Notes under the pieces: model-generated
The model's input: only the letters and a program-made list of their open reading frames with translations
What the model was told of the DNA's origin: nothing
Databases searched by the model: none
Position numbers and translations under genes: made by a program
DNA from: Candidatus Aenigmarchaeum subterraneum SCGC AAA011-O16
GTDB taxonomy: Archaea; Aenigmatarchaeota; Aenigmatarchaeia; Aenigmatarchaeales; Aenigmatarchaeaceae
Length of the DNA: 41,863 bases
Direction of reading: 5' to 3'
Assembly (NCBI GenBank): GCA_000405245.1
Contig: ASMQ01000005.1
Coordinates: 1-41,863 of the forward strand
In this document: piece after piece, positions 16,011 to 23,085 of the stretch
Layout: the number at the start of each line of letters is the position of its first letter
How positions within the stretch are numbered: position 1 is the stretch's first letter

Positions 16011-16916
16011 TTAACCAAACGTATAAGCATAAATCTGGAAAGGCGTCTTAGCTAAAATCTTTAATTCATGCATCTCAAAATTCTTCCCGTTCACTAGATT
16101 GTACATGTCAGGATGGTCTACTACAACAAAACCTTTTCCTCCTTTGAATATGACATCTTCTCCAGCCTTCTCCTTTGGCACAGATTTGCCATCTAGCAAA
16201 ACTTCTGCCTCAACCTTTCCTTCAACAGGCTTCATGACAGCATTGACAGATTTTGCAGAATATTTTAATAAGACGTGACCCTCATTTTCCAATTTGAGAA
16301 ATTCAGATTTCCGAGACCAATTCCCCTCTATGTAAACAACCCCTTTAACATGCTCCCCTTTGTCACTATGAATTCCAAGGGGGTTCCTCAAAAATCCACA
16401 ATATGTTTCTCTTGTGGTTTCCGAATTGTAATCCATTTCATGCGGTTTCACAACCTTACTTTTCACAGAAAACCCAATTTCAGTCAAAAGTTCTATGATT
16501 TTATCCTCAATCTCATCATACCCTCCCTCTCCCACATGCTCCATCCTGATGAAACCTTTAGAGTCTACCAGAGTGGAGCGAGGCCAATATTGATTTCCAT
16601 AGAGGGTCCAAGTCGTATGATAATTGTCTAAAGCAACAGGATATTTTATTTCAAATTTTGCCACAGCCTTCTTGACATTCTCAAACTCCTTTTCAAATTC
16701 GAACTCCGGAGTGTGAATTCCTATTATGACTAGACCTTTTTTCGAATATGTATCGTGCATTTTTCTCAAATGCCGGAGCGTCCTTATGCAGTTTATGCAA
16801 GAGTAAGTCCAGAAATCCAAAAGAACAACTTTTCCTTTTAATTCTTCCAGTCTTAAAGGTTTGGAATTTATCCAAGCCTGCAATTCCTCTAATTCAGGGC
16901 CTTTTCTTTCAAACAT
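16011..16916 (-). CDS. DipZ-like thioredoxin-fold protein with C-terminal beta domain
   Basis: 301 aa. The N-terminal thioredoxin-like domain carries the redox motif CINC in SCINCIRTLRHLRKMH and the HTPEFEFE strand typical of the C-terminal part of DipZ-type proteins. Residues about 170-301 form the accompanying beta-rich domain ending in DMYNLVNGK and PFQIYAYTFG. There is no signal peptide or membrane segment, so this copy is probably cytoplasmic, unlike DipZ itself, which carries a CcdA-like membrane part. Likely role: thiol-disulfide exchange or peroxide defence. It starts 6 bp after the HELSH protein gene and may be co-transcribed with it. Confidence 0.8.
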   Translation of the reverse strand: MFERKGPELEELQAWINSKPLRLEELKGKVVLLDFWTYSCINCIRTLRHLRKMHDTYSKKGLVIIGIHTPEFEFEKEFENVKKAVAKFEIKYPVALDNYHTTWTLYGNQYWPRSTLVDSKGFIRMEHVGEGGYDEIEDKIIELLTEIGFSVKSKVVKPHEMDYNSETTRETYCGFLRNPLGIHSDKGEHVKGVVYIEGNWSRKSEFLKLENEGHVLLKYSAKSVNAVMKPVEGKVEAEVLLDGKSVPKEKAGEDVIFKGGKGFVVVDHPDMYNLVNGKNFEMHELKILAKTPFQIYAYTFG

Positions 16917-16922
16917 ACAATT

Positions 16923-17660
16923 TTATTGTATTTGATTACTTAAATTGAAGAATGTCAAAATTCCTTCTTTAAATTCTTCAACTTCTTTTTCTAGTGATAT
17001 TACTTTACCGCTCAAGTACATTTCTCTAGCTCTATTTCTTACAAATGCTCTTGCACCGTCAATACCCAAAAGATCTATCAAACCTTCGCAGGGTTTCATT
17101 CTCTCTAGAATTTCTTCACGAGTAGGACCAAGAAAATAACCTCCTTCCGGAGGGCCGTCTCCATAATTTTTTCCAACAGCATACCCGAGAGCTTCATTAA
17201 GAGCTTCTAATTCTTTAGCTACATCGTAAGGAACATCTTTTATATCTCTTCTAATTTTTTTCTTCAAACCTTCTGCTATAGGGTTTAATTTTTCTTTTAG
17301 TTCTGGATGTTCTGACAATAATTTAACCAATTTCGTATAGCCTCGTGCTTCTTTCGCATAACCATCAAAATATCGATGGGAAAGTTCATGAGCAACCACT
17401 CCTTTTTCTGGCGCAGGAGAATCAAAAGTTATAATGTCGATTTCTTTCGGATTTACATTACCAAGTCCTATTCTATATAGTAAGTCATCGGGACCGAAGA
17501 TAGCCCCAGCAACAAAAGCCACATGAGAATGGTATTTGCCACGAAAACTAGTAGAAGAAGCATGATACATTTCAGCATCTGTGCTGGTTGTGAGAGGCGC
17601 GTCGCTAGCTAATTGTCCTAAAGGAACTTCAATCGGTGTTAATGTACCCCACAGATTCAT
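16923..17660 (-). CDS. Putative metallopeptidase-like protein with HELSH motif (245 aa)
   Basis: Family not recognised, but residues 87-95 read GVVAHELSH, the HExxH zinc-binding/catalytic motif in its usual hydrophobic setting. A possible third ligand is the glutamate of ALNEALGYAVG about 70 residues later, as in gluzincins. The N-terminal part is beta-rich; the C-terminal half is helical. There is no signal peptide, so it would act in the cytoplasm. It lies 15 bp after the 110-aa gene and 6 bp before the thioredoxin-like gene. Activity is inferred from one motif only. Confidence 0.6.
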   Translation of the reverse strand: MNLWGTLTPIEVPLGQLASDAPLTTSTDAEMYHASSTSFRGKYHSHVAFVAGAIFGPDDLLYRIGLGNVNPKEIDIITFDSPAPEKGVVAHELSHRYFDGYAKEARGYTKLVKLLSEHPELKEKLNPIAEGLKKKIRRDIKDVPYDVAKELEALNEALGYAVGKNYGDGPPEGGYFLGPTREEILERMKPCEGLIDLLGIDGARAFVRNRAREMYLSGKVISLEKEVEEFKEGILTFFNLSNQIQ

Positions 17661-17675
17661 AAAATATCACTACAC

Positions 17676-18008
17676 TCAATCCTGAGGAAGTCCTACAACC
17701 CCCACTTCTGAACCGCCTTCGTATTCAAATATCTGACCAAAATAAACATTCCTTAAATGATCTACTGCCTGCAATAGCTGTCTTCCTTCCTCTGGTGTTG
17801 GATATGTTCCGTTAGCTCTTTTTATTTTAAAACTCTCGCGCGTAATGTCTACAGGATAAATTCTGCCTGCCACAAGATCAAAAGGTTCTAAATTTATCCC
17901 TAGATGATTGCTATCGAACATGACTCTGCCTTCCCCGCTAACTGCCAAGTCTCCCCATAAGCGTGCTTCCACGCCTTTCTCAGTTGTAAGATACATAACC
18001 CCAGCCAT
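17676..18008 (-). CDS. Hypothetical protein (110 aa)
   Basis: Small acidic soluble protein beginning MAGVMYLTTEKGVEARLWGD, apparently beta-rich in its first 60 residues, with no membrane segment or cysteine. No family recognised. The start lies 6 bp downstream of the palindromic element at 18014-18027, and the gene leads a probable three-gene unit with the HELSH protein and the DipZ-like thioredoxin. Confidence 0.6.
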   Translation of the reverse strand: MAGVMYLTTEKGVEARLWGDLAVSGEGRVMFDSNHLGINLEPFDLVAGRIYPVDITRESFKIKRANGTYPTPEEGRQLLQAVDHLRNVYFGQIFEYEGGSEVGVVGLPQD

Positions 18009-18013
18009 AATAC

Positions 18014-18027
18014 CACTATATAGTAGT
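18014..18027. promoter_or_regulatory. Palindromic element CCACT-N4-AGTAG, candidate operator
   Basis: CCACTATATAGTAG contains the perfect 10-bp palindrome ACTATATAGT (18015-18024), 6-19 bp upstream of the ATG at 18008. It resembles the inverted repeat at 14227-14240 (CCACT-N4-AGTGG). Either both bind one regulator or the resemblance is by chance. Confidence 0.3.
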
Positions 18028-18042
18028 TATAATTTTGGATAT

Positions 18043-18876
18043 TTAAAGGCCACGCTTCTGTAAGTCAAAAACCATATGCCAAACCCCTGGCGCATAGGAT
18101 TTGACTTTGACTTCTCGTAGTAATTTTAATTTTTGCTTTTTAAAAATATTGTAAAATTTAGCCTTACCTTTTTCTGCTACCGCTCTATGCATGTGCATGG
18201 TCGCTCCGGATTTGGCGATTTTCAAAGCATAAGGCAGAAATTTCTCGGTGTCATGCAAATAACCCATTACAATTCTGTCAGCTGTTTTCTCCAATAGATT
18301 GGAAAACTTCCTGCAGTCACCTTCTAGAATCTCTACCTTACTTTCAACGTTATTTAACCAAACATTCTTTCTTAAAACCTCAGAGGCATCTCTGTTAATT
18401 TCTATGGAGTAGACTCTTTCTACCTTTCTAGCAAGAAAGACTGAGAAATAACCAATGCCAGCAAACATGTCCACAACAGTTTCTCCGGCTTTAGCCAACT
18501 TGACAATCCTCTGTCTCTCCTCTTTATTGCCTTTAGACCACATCACTTTTGAGATGTCTATCAAAAATTGACGGCCATGCTCTTTCAAAAGGGTTTGGGC
18601 TTCAGGGTGGCATCTGCACCCTGCAATAACCTCTACTTTAGGTTTCCTGTAGATTCCGGAGATACCTTTTTCAAGAATGACAGTATGAGCATAAGGAATA
18701 AGATGGATAGTCTCCTCCCCTATAGTTTTCTTATATTTCCGGAGAGAAGGTTTCAGCCTCAGAACCAGGATTTTTCCAAGCAAGAAATATCCTCGTGGCA
18801 AGTCCTTTAAAACCTTCTCCGGAACCTTATTCTCTAACCTTGTTTTTAACTTCGAATAGAAACTCATAATAATCAT
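18043..18876 (-). CDS. taw2: Taw2-type tRNA wyosine aminocarboxypropyl transferase
   Basis: 277 aa, Trm5/Tyw2 superfamily. This family adds the 3-amino-3-carboxypropyl group of SAM to the tricyclic wyosine precursor at position 37 of tRNA-Phe. Visible: GCRCHPEAQTLLKEHG in the middle domain, the SKVMWSKGN/ER segment, SAM loop DMFAGIGYFS, acidic ribose ligand in YSIEINRDA and the MGYLHDTEKFL motif, which in Trm5 would be NPP/NLP. The HMHRA strand also fits Tyw2/Taw2. Start ATG 18876 is used; a second ATG at 18867 is possible. The TYW2-type assignment over Trm5 rests on the GYLH motif. Confidence 0.8.
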   Translation of the reverse strand: MIIMSFYSKLKTRLENKVPEKVLKDLPRGYFLLGKILVLRLKPSLRKYKKTIGEETIHLIPYAHTVILEKGISGIYRKPKVEVIAGCRCHPEAQTLLKEHGRQFLIDISKVMWSKGNKEERQRIVKLAKAGETVVDMFAGIGYFSVFLARKVERVYSIEINRDASEVLRKNVWLNNVESKVEILEGDCRKFSNLLEKTADRIVMGYLHDTEKFLPYALKIAKSGATMHMHRAVAEKGKAKFYNIFKKQKLKLLREVKVKSYAPGVWHMVFDLQKRGL

Positions 18877-18961
18877 TTAATTTTGTATACTTATCTCTAA
18901 TACGAAAAAGAAAAGAAAAAAGACAAAAAGGGTCAAAAAAGCCATAACATGCAATCGGATC

Positions 18962-19234
18962 TTATTTCCAAGAAGAGGTCAAAACAGATATTGCCCCTAC
19001 TAATGTTAAGATCAATCCAATCACACCGAATATCGCTGAACCGTAACTAAGGGTTGCTCCTAAGCCTGGCCAAAATTCGTTGCCAAAGGCTGCTGCTAGA
19101 AGATATGAAGCTCCTCCTGCAGCTATCCAAGCAAAGCCCTTGTCTGCTCTTGCTCTCACTTTCCCAATCTCTCCCAACGCTGGTGCTAATAGCAAGGCTA
19201 TTGCTAAGTACACCATGTTTAAGTCTATTGGCAT
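18962..19234 (-). CDS. Small membrane protein (90 aa)
   Basis: Three predicted membrane helices: LNMVYLAIALLLAPAL, a glycine/alanine-rich middle (GFAWIAAGGASYLLAAAFG) and IFGVIGLILTLVGAISVL. The first two are joined by a basic loop (KVRARADKG). The second ATG at 19234 is preferred because AGGTGA lies 8 bp upstream of it and only 2 bp from the ATG at 19240. A TATA-like GGTATTTAACC and an inverted repeat lie upstream. Function unknown. Confidence 0.65.
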   Translation of the reverse strand: MPIDLNMVYLAIALLLAPALGEIGKVRARADKGFAWIAAGGASYLLAAAFGNEFWPGLGATLSYGSAIFGVIGLILTLVGAISVLTSSWK

Positions 19235-19267
19235 TTTCATTCACCTAATAGTTCCATAGGAAGTCTA

Positions 19268-19298
19268 GGTTAAATACCCTCTGTTCGTTATTCAACGA
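19268..19298 (-). promoter_or_regulatory. TATA box with adjoining inverted repeat TCGTT-ATTC-AACGA
   Basis: The minus-strand TATA-like GGTATTTAACC (19268-19278) directs transcription of the 90-aa gene. Just upstream, TCGTTATTCAACGA (19285-19298) is a perfect 5-bp inverted repeat with a 4-bp spacer, placed where a repressor or activator could contact TBP/TFB. The AACGATTTT edge recurs near 35231-35239 beside the ArsR-type regulator gene. Confidence 0.4.
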
Positions 19299-19411
19299 TT
19301 TTCACTAAAGTATAGAAATGTTTAAATATGGGATAGGTTCGGCAGATGCCTTTGAAAAGAAAAAAGGTAGCGAGGGAAGGATTTGAACCTTCGGCCTTCG
19401 GGTTATGAGCC

Positions 19412-19428
19412 ATTCGCGGATTTCTCCT
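19412..19428 (-). other. tRNA-iMet intron 2 (position 29/30, anticodon stem)
   Basis: 17 nt (minus strand begins AGGAGAAATCC) splitting TCG from GG of the anticodon stem. Its removal is needed to form TCGGG/CCCGA. It includes a tiny GGA-GAAA-TCC hairpin. The boundaries are fixed because the flanking intron ends (A and T) cannot substitute for the exon bases. Confidence 0.7.
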
Positions 19429-19446
19429 CGACGAGCACTCCAGGCT

Positions 19447-19478
19447 TTTAGATCGACAATCCCACAGGATACGTCGAT
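19447..19478 (-). other. tRNA-iMet intron 1 (D loop)
   Basis: 32 nt between the D-stem GAGC and the D-loop AGCCTGG; the exact boundary may shift by one base because A occurs at both ends. On the minus strand it contains a 6-bp stem ATCGAC/GTCGAT enclosing a second short stem ATCC/GGAT, so it would fold as an independent hairpin before removal. Confidence 0.65.
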
Positions 19479-19515
19479 GCTCTACCTCGCTATAACTAGA
19501 AATAGCATTCTGAAT

Positions 19516-19527
19516 CTTATATAAAAC
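19516..19527 (-). promoter_or_regulatory. TATA box of the tRNA-iMet gene
   Basis: On the minus strand the TTTATATAAG element ends about 25-30 bp before the first base of the tRNA at 19491, the usual archaeal spacing. Confidence 0.5.
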
Positions 19528-19656
19528 TTATGCAAATCCAGCATAACGAAGATAATTCAAAGAATAATTGACAAGATACAGAAGGAAAAGCAAAATAGAA
19601 ATAAGAATCACTGCCAAAAGAATATCTTTAATTCGCGTCTTTAATGTCTTTTGCAT
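19528..19656 (-). CDS. 42-aa single-pass membrane peptide (putative)
   Basis: A short frame in the gap between the tRNA and rnhB. Basic N-terminus MQKTLKTRIKD, one hydrophobic helix (ILLAVILISILLFLLYLV), then a short tail NYSLNYLRYAGFA. The composition is what a real membrane peptide would show, and the ATTATTAAAT preceding the ATG could be a promoter element. The stop codon touches the TATA element of the tRNA gene. There is no clear ribosome site, so this may be a chance frame. Confidence 0.4.
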   Translation of the reverse strand: MQKTLKTRIKDILLAVILISILLFLLYLVNYSLNYLRYAGFA

Positions 19657-19697
19657 ATTTAATAATGGCTTCACATAAAAATATATGTTGAGGAATC

Positions 19698-20351
19698 ATG
19701 ACCACAATTCTAGGTATTGATGAAGCTGGAAGAGGAGCTGTAATAGGACCTCTAGTCGTTGGCGGAGTAATGATAGAAGAAAAGGATCAAGTAAAATTGA
19801 AAAGACTAGGAGTGAAAGACTCGAAATTACTCTCTCCGGAGAGAAGATCTTCTCTTTACGGCAAAATCAAGAAAATAGCTAAAGACTATGTCACAATAAA
19901 AATTCCTGCAGAAGATATTGACAGGCTCAGAAAACAAATAAATCTAAACAAAATAGAAGCCGAAAAAATGGCAGAAATAATTCGGCTGATGAAAGCTGAC
20001 AAAGCATATGTGGACGCTCCGCAGGTTTCAACAGAAAAATTCAAAATAATTTTATTGAATCTTGCCAAAAACCACACTGAAATAATTGCGGAGAATTATG
20101 CTGATAAAAAATATGTTGTAGTCGGGGCAGCATCTATTCTAGCAAAAGTTGAAAGGGATGAGGAAATAGAGAGAATTAAAAAGGAAACAGGGTTTGATTG
20201 CGGAGTAGGATATAGCCACGATCAAAGAGCGATTGAGTTTGTTAAAAAATTCATGAGGCACCCGGAGTTTTCAAAATATATAAGACATTCTTGGGTAACA
20301 ACTTCTGATTTGAAAGCAAAAAAGCAACAAAAAACTCTGGAAGAGTTTTAG
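19698..20351 (+). CDS. rnhB: Ribonuclease HII
   Basis: 217 aa, normal archaeal length. Cleaves RNA in RNA-DNA hybrids and at single ribonucleotides in DNA. Catalytic motif GIDEAGRGAVIGPLVVGG supplies Asp6/Glu7 at the N-terminus; VDAPQVS near residue 100 supplies a further Asp; AASILAKVERDEEI and the C-terminal IRHSWVT are conserved family blocks. The last seven residues, QKTLEEF, fit a PCNA-interacting (PIP) motif, as in other archaeal type 2 enzymes. The ATG has TTGAGG upstream. Confidence 0.95.
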   Translation: MTTILGIDEAGRGAVIGPLVVGGVMIEEKDQVKLKRLGVKDSKLLSPERRSSLYGKIKKIAKDYVTIKIPAEDIDRLRKQINLNKIEAEKMAEIIRLMKADKAYVDAPQVSTEKFKIILLNLAKNHTEIIAENYADKKYVVVGAASILAKVERDEEIERIKKETGFDCGVGYSHDQRAIEFVKKFMRHPEFSKYIRHSWVTTSDLKAKKQQKTLEEF

Positions 20352-20391
20352 CTGTGAAAGATATTTAAGTAAAGGTTCAAAATAAGGTTGT

Positions 20392-20637
20392 ATGCAAGCT
20401 GACAAGAAATCTTTGATTGTTTACATTGTTGCTGGAATTGCATTAGGGTATCTGAGCCCTTTAATCGGCGAGAAAACTTATGCGGTCGTGCTTGCTGTAG
20501 CAGTCTTTTATCTTTTAGGCTTCTTGATGCAAAAGGCATTGAATATAAACGAGAAATTCAACTGGTTCTTCAAGAACGGCGGATGGGAATATTTTTTCAT
20601 CTGGTTCATAGTCTGGATAATTTTTTATAATCTATGA
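20392..20637 (+). CDS. Small membrane protein (81 aa)
   Basis: Three hydrophobic helices (about residues 9-25, 30-46 and 66-80) with short polar loops and a Trp-rich C-terminus (FFKNGGWEYFFIWFIVWIIF). No family recognised. A TATA-like GATATTTAAG (about 20357-20366) lies 30 bp before the ATG, so the message is near-leaderless. Its TGA stop overlaps the first ATG of aspS (ATGA), so the two are probably expressed together; that pairing says little about function. Confidence 0.65.
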   Translation: MQADKKSLIVYIVAGIALGYLSPLIGEKTYAVVLAVAVFYLLGFLMQKALNINEKFNWFFKNGGWEYFFIWFIVWIIFYNL

Positions 20638-21980
20638 TTTTTATGACTTCAAAAGGAGACGTTTGGGAAAGAACACATTATTCTGCAGAGGTTACTCCGG
20701 AACAGGATGGAAAAGAAGTCGTCGTGATGGGTTGGGCTAGAGACATTAGGGACATAGGAAAGCTTACTTTTCTGAAACTTTGTGACAGAGAAGGCTCGGT
20801 ACAAATAACAGCTAAAGAAAAGGAAGTTTCTCCGGAGATTTTCAAGATACTAAAGGAAGTGACGAGAGAGTCTGTCATCGCTGTCAAAGGTAAAGTCAAG
20901 AAAAACAAAGAAGCACCTGGCGGAAAAGAGATAATACCTGAAAAAATCAAAATCATAAGTTCTGCTCACACTCCTCTTCCGTTGGAAGTGGAAAGCAAGA
21001 AGACTCCTGCATTATTAGACACGAGACTTGACCAAAGGGTTTTAGATCTCAGAAAGCCTGAAAATATAGCAATCTTCAGAGTTCAGGCAAAAATTGTAGA
21101 AGGCATGCAGTCTTTCCTAAATAAGGAAGGTTTTATACAGGTCTTCACACCTTCTCTTTTAGGTGGGGCGTCTGAAGGCGGAGCAGACTTGTTTGCAGTT
21201 CCATTTTTTGAGCAAGAAGCTTTCTTAAGGCAGGATCCGCAGCTACACAGAGAGCTTTTGATTTGCTCAGGTTTCGACAAAATTTATGATTTGGGACCGA
21301 GCTGGAGAGCTGAACGGTCTCATACTATCCACCATTTGACAGAGCACAGAACATGTGCTCCGGAGATATCTTTTATCAGAGATGAAGCAGATGTCATAAA
21401 ACTTGAAGAAAGATTTGTTATTGAAACTTTAAAGTTTGTGAAAGACCACTGTAAGCAACAGCTAGAACCTTTAGGAAAAATAATAGAAATTCCAAAATCA
21501 ATTCCGGAGCTTAGATTTCCTAAAATTTATGATATTTTGAAAGAACTAGGAGTGAAAATAAAAGAAGGAGAGGATTTGCACAGAGAACAGGAAGAAGCAT
21601 TGTGGAAATACGTCAAAGAAAAATACAAAACCGATTTTTACTTTGTGAACAGATTTCCCTTTGCAATTAAGCCTTTCTATGTGGCGAGAGTGGATGAAGA
21701 GCCTAAATGGGCTAGAAGTGTTGATTTAATTTATAAAGGGCTTGAGCTTTCCTCTGGGGGACAAAGAGAGCATCGATATGACAATTTAATAAAAAACATA
21801 AAGGAAAAAAGGCTGAGATTGGAAAATTTGAAATGGTTCACAGATTTTTTCAAATTCGGCACTCCGCCTATGGGCGGATTTTCCTTGGGAATAGAAAGAC
21901 TTACGATGAAACTTCTTGACATACCAAACATAAGGGAAGCTGTACTCTTTCCCAGAACCCCGGAACGGCTAATTCCTTAG
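20634..21980 (+). CDS. aspS: Aspartyl-tRNA synthetase (archaeal type)
   Basis: 448 aa. N-terminal OB-fold anticodon-binding domain (GWARDIRDIGKLTFLKLCDREGSVQI), then the class II catalytic core: motif 2 in GPSWRAERSHTIHHLTEHRT and motif 3 in GGFSLGIERLTMKLL followed by NIREAVLFPRTPERLIP. The motif 2 continuation reads RTCAPE where archaeal enzymes usually have an acidic residue before the E, a mild divergence. It could be non-discriminating (charging both tRNA-Asp and tRNA-Asn); the sequence alone does not settle this. ATG 20634 overlaps the upstream stop; ATG 20643 is an alternative. It overlaps the convergent flavoprotein gene by 4 bp. Confidence 0.93.
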   Translation: MIFMTSKGDVWERTHYSAEVTPEQDGKEVVVMGWARDIRDIGKLTFLKLCDREGSVQITAKEKEVSPEIFKILKEVTRESVIAVKGKVKKNKEAPGGKEIIPEKIKIISSAHTPLPLEVESKKTPALLDTRLDQRVLDLRKPENIAIFRVQAKIVEGMQSFLNKEGFIQVFTPSLLGGASEGGADLFAVPFFEQEAFLRQDPQLHRELLICSGFDKIYDLGPSWRAERSHTIHHLTEHRTCAPEISFIRDEADVIKLEERFVIETLKFVKDHCKQQLEPLGKIIEIPKSIPELRFPKIYDILKELGVKIKEGEDLHREQEEALWKYVKEKYKTDFYFVNRFPFAIKPFYVARVDEEPKWARSVDLIYKGLELSSGGQREHRYDNLIKNIKEKRLRLENLKWFTDFFKFGTPPMGGFSLGIERLTMKLLDIPNIREAVLFPRTPERLIP

Positions 21981-23026
21981 AAAGATGTCTTCAATGCCCT
22001 TTCTATGAAGAGTTTGCTAACGATTTTAAAGAAGATTCTGCTGTTGTACAAACCCAATTTCATGTAGACCTTGCTGAACCACGCGGCTACTCTCAACTCT
22101 GGATAAAAAACTTTTCTGCATCTGTCTTCATACTCCTTCAGATTGGCTTCCGAGAACTCCAAATGCTTTTTCGATATCTTAGATATTACATCTCCTGCAA
22201 TATCCCCGGCAACCATCGCATAGTTTATTCCTCCGCCTGTTAGCATATTGACGTGAGCTGCAGCATCTCCGATAAGAACGCAGCGATTGAAATAACTTTT
22301 CTTCGGATATTCAAAAGGAATATAAGCTCCTCTGAAACCTGCTATGTTTTGTTCTCCAATAAACTTTTTCCAAGCAGGCACAACTGCATCTATCTTTGCA
22401 GAACCTATTCCAATATTATTAAGATCCTTTTTAGGAAAATTCCATGCATAACCTTCCTTTATGACATCAATACCCATGTAGAATTTCAGGGTGTGGTCTT
22501 CCTCGGTCTTCGGAAAATCTTTATAGACGGCAAGCAGAAGATCTTTTATCGGCTGTGTGAACATTGATCTTACTTTTGACTTTGAACCATCAGCTCCGAT
22601 AATGCATTTGCAAAGAATATCCTGCGGTTTCACCAGAATTCCATCGCTCCTAACTTCAATAGAATGAACAGGAGATTTCATCCTTATTTCTCCGCCAAGC
22701 TTCAAAGCCTGCTCCGCAATTCCTCTTTCAAAATCTCTCTTGTTCATGCAGTAACCGACTTGGTCGCCTTCCACTCTTGCTGTCAATTCATTTCCATGAT
22801 AAATCTCGACAGCGGTTATTCCATTCTCCAGACCCGTTTTCGAACCTGCAAGATCAATCATGTTGTAGCCACCAGTCAAAAGAGGAAGACCTTCGCCACA
22901 AGCCTTCATGAAAAAGTCTCCATCAGCCTCAAGAAGAACAAAATCAGTTTTTTCCTCTGCCAGTTTCTTTGCTGCAGTTAAACCCGCACAGCCCCCGCCC
23001 ACAACAACAATATCCCTCTTCTCCAT
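21977..23026 (-). CDS. Geranylgeranyl-reductase-family flavoprotein (paralogue 1)
   Basis: About 349 aa from ATG 23026. FAD-binding loop VVVGGGCAGLTAAKKLA at the N-terminus, the substrate-side motif EGYAWNFPKKD (family PxxYxWxFP type) and the second FAD motif VLIGDAAAHVNMLTGGGINYAM. The family reduces double bonds in isoprenoid chains of archaeal lipids or quinones, or acts as related flavin oxidoreductases. ATG 23026 is chosen because a TATA box (TTTATAAATA, about 23050-23060) lies about 29 bp upstream; the longer reading from 23071 or 23092 would include the promoter. Clustered with lycopene cyclase subunits, so a role on a C40 substrate is possible. Confidence 0.8.
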   Translation of the reverse strand: MEKRDIVVVGGGCAGLTAAKKLAEEKTDFVLLEADGDFFMKACGEGLPLLTGGYNMIDLAGSKTGLENGITAVEIYHGNELTARVEGDQVGYCMNKRDFERGIAEQALKLGGEIRMKSPVHSIEVRSDGILVKPQDILCKCIIGADGSKSKVRSMFTQPIKDLLLAVYKDFPKTEEDHTLKFYMGIDVIKEGYAWNFPKKDLNNIGIGSAKIDAVVPAWKKFIGEQNIAGFRGAYIPFEYPKKSYFNRCVLIGDAAAHVNMLTGGGINYAMVAGDIAGDVISKISKKHLEFSEANLKEYEDRCRKVFYPELRVAAWFSKVYMKLGLYNSRIFFKIVSKLFIERALKTSF

Positions 23027-23049
23027 AACATCAAATAGTCTTTTGAATG

Positions 23050-23060
23050 CAATATTTATA
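23050..23060. promoter_or_regulatory. Symmetric bidirectional TATA box
   Basis: AATATTTATAAAG is close to its own complement. It lies about 30 bp from the minus-strand ATG at 23026 and about 30 bp from the plus-strand ATG at 23086. Both spacings predict leaderless messages from one TBP site. Confidence 0.55.
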
Positions 23061-23085
23061 AAGACTTTCATGGTTATTAGTTGTA

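Larger units (their letters stand above)
19368..19491 (-). tRNA. Initiator tRNA-Met (CAU) with two non-canonical introns
   Basis: Removing two insertions gives a complete 75-nt cloverleaf. The acceptor is AGCGAGG/CCTCGCT with the A1-U72 pair of initiators; the D stem is GAGC/GCTC with loop AGCCTGGAGT. The anticodon arm is TCGGG-CTCATAA-CCCGA, with the three G-C pairs typical of initiator tRNA. The variable loop is AGGCC, the T arm is GAAGG-TTCAAAT-CCTTC, and the discriminator is A. Insertion 1 (19147+... plus coordinates 19447-19478, 32 nt) sits at the start of the D loop and folds on itself (ATCGAC/GTCGAT). Insertion 2 (19412-19428, 17 nt) interrupts the 5' anticodon-stem strand between positions 29 and 30. 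The 3' CC precedes a T6 run, a likely terminator. I could not draw a standard bulge-helix-bulge at either site by hand. Confidence 0.85.

Noticed and set aside
19241-19365. Extra small RNA between the 90-aa gene and the tRNA
   Set aside because: I see only a promoter, an inverted repeat and a T-run; no stable RNA fold or box C/D motif pair was evident.
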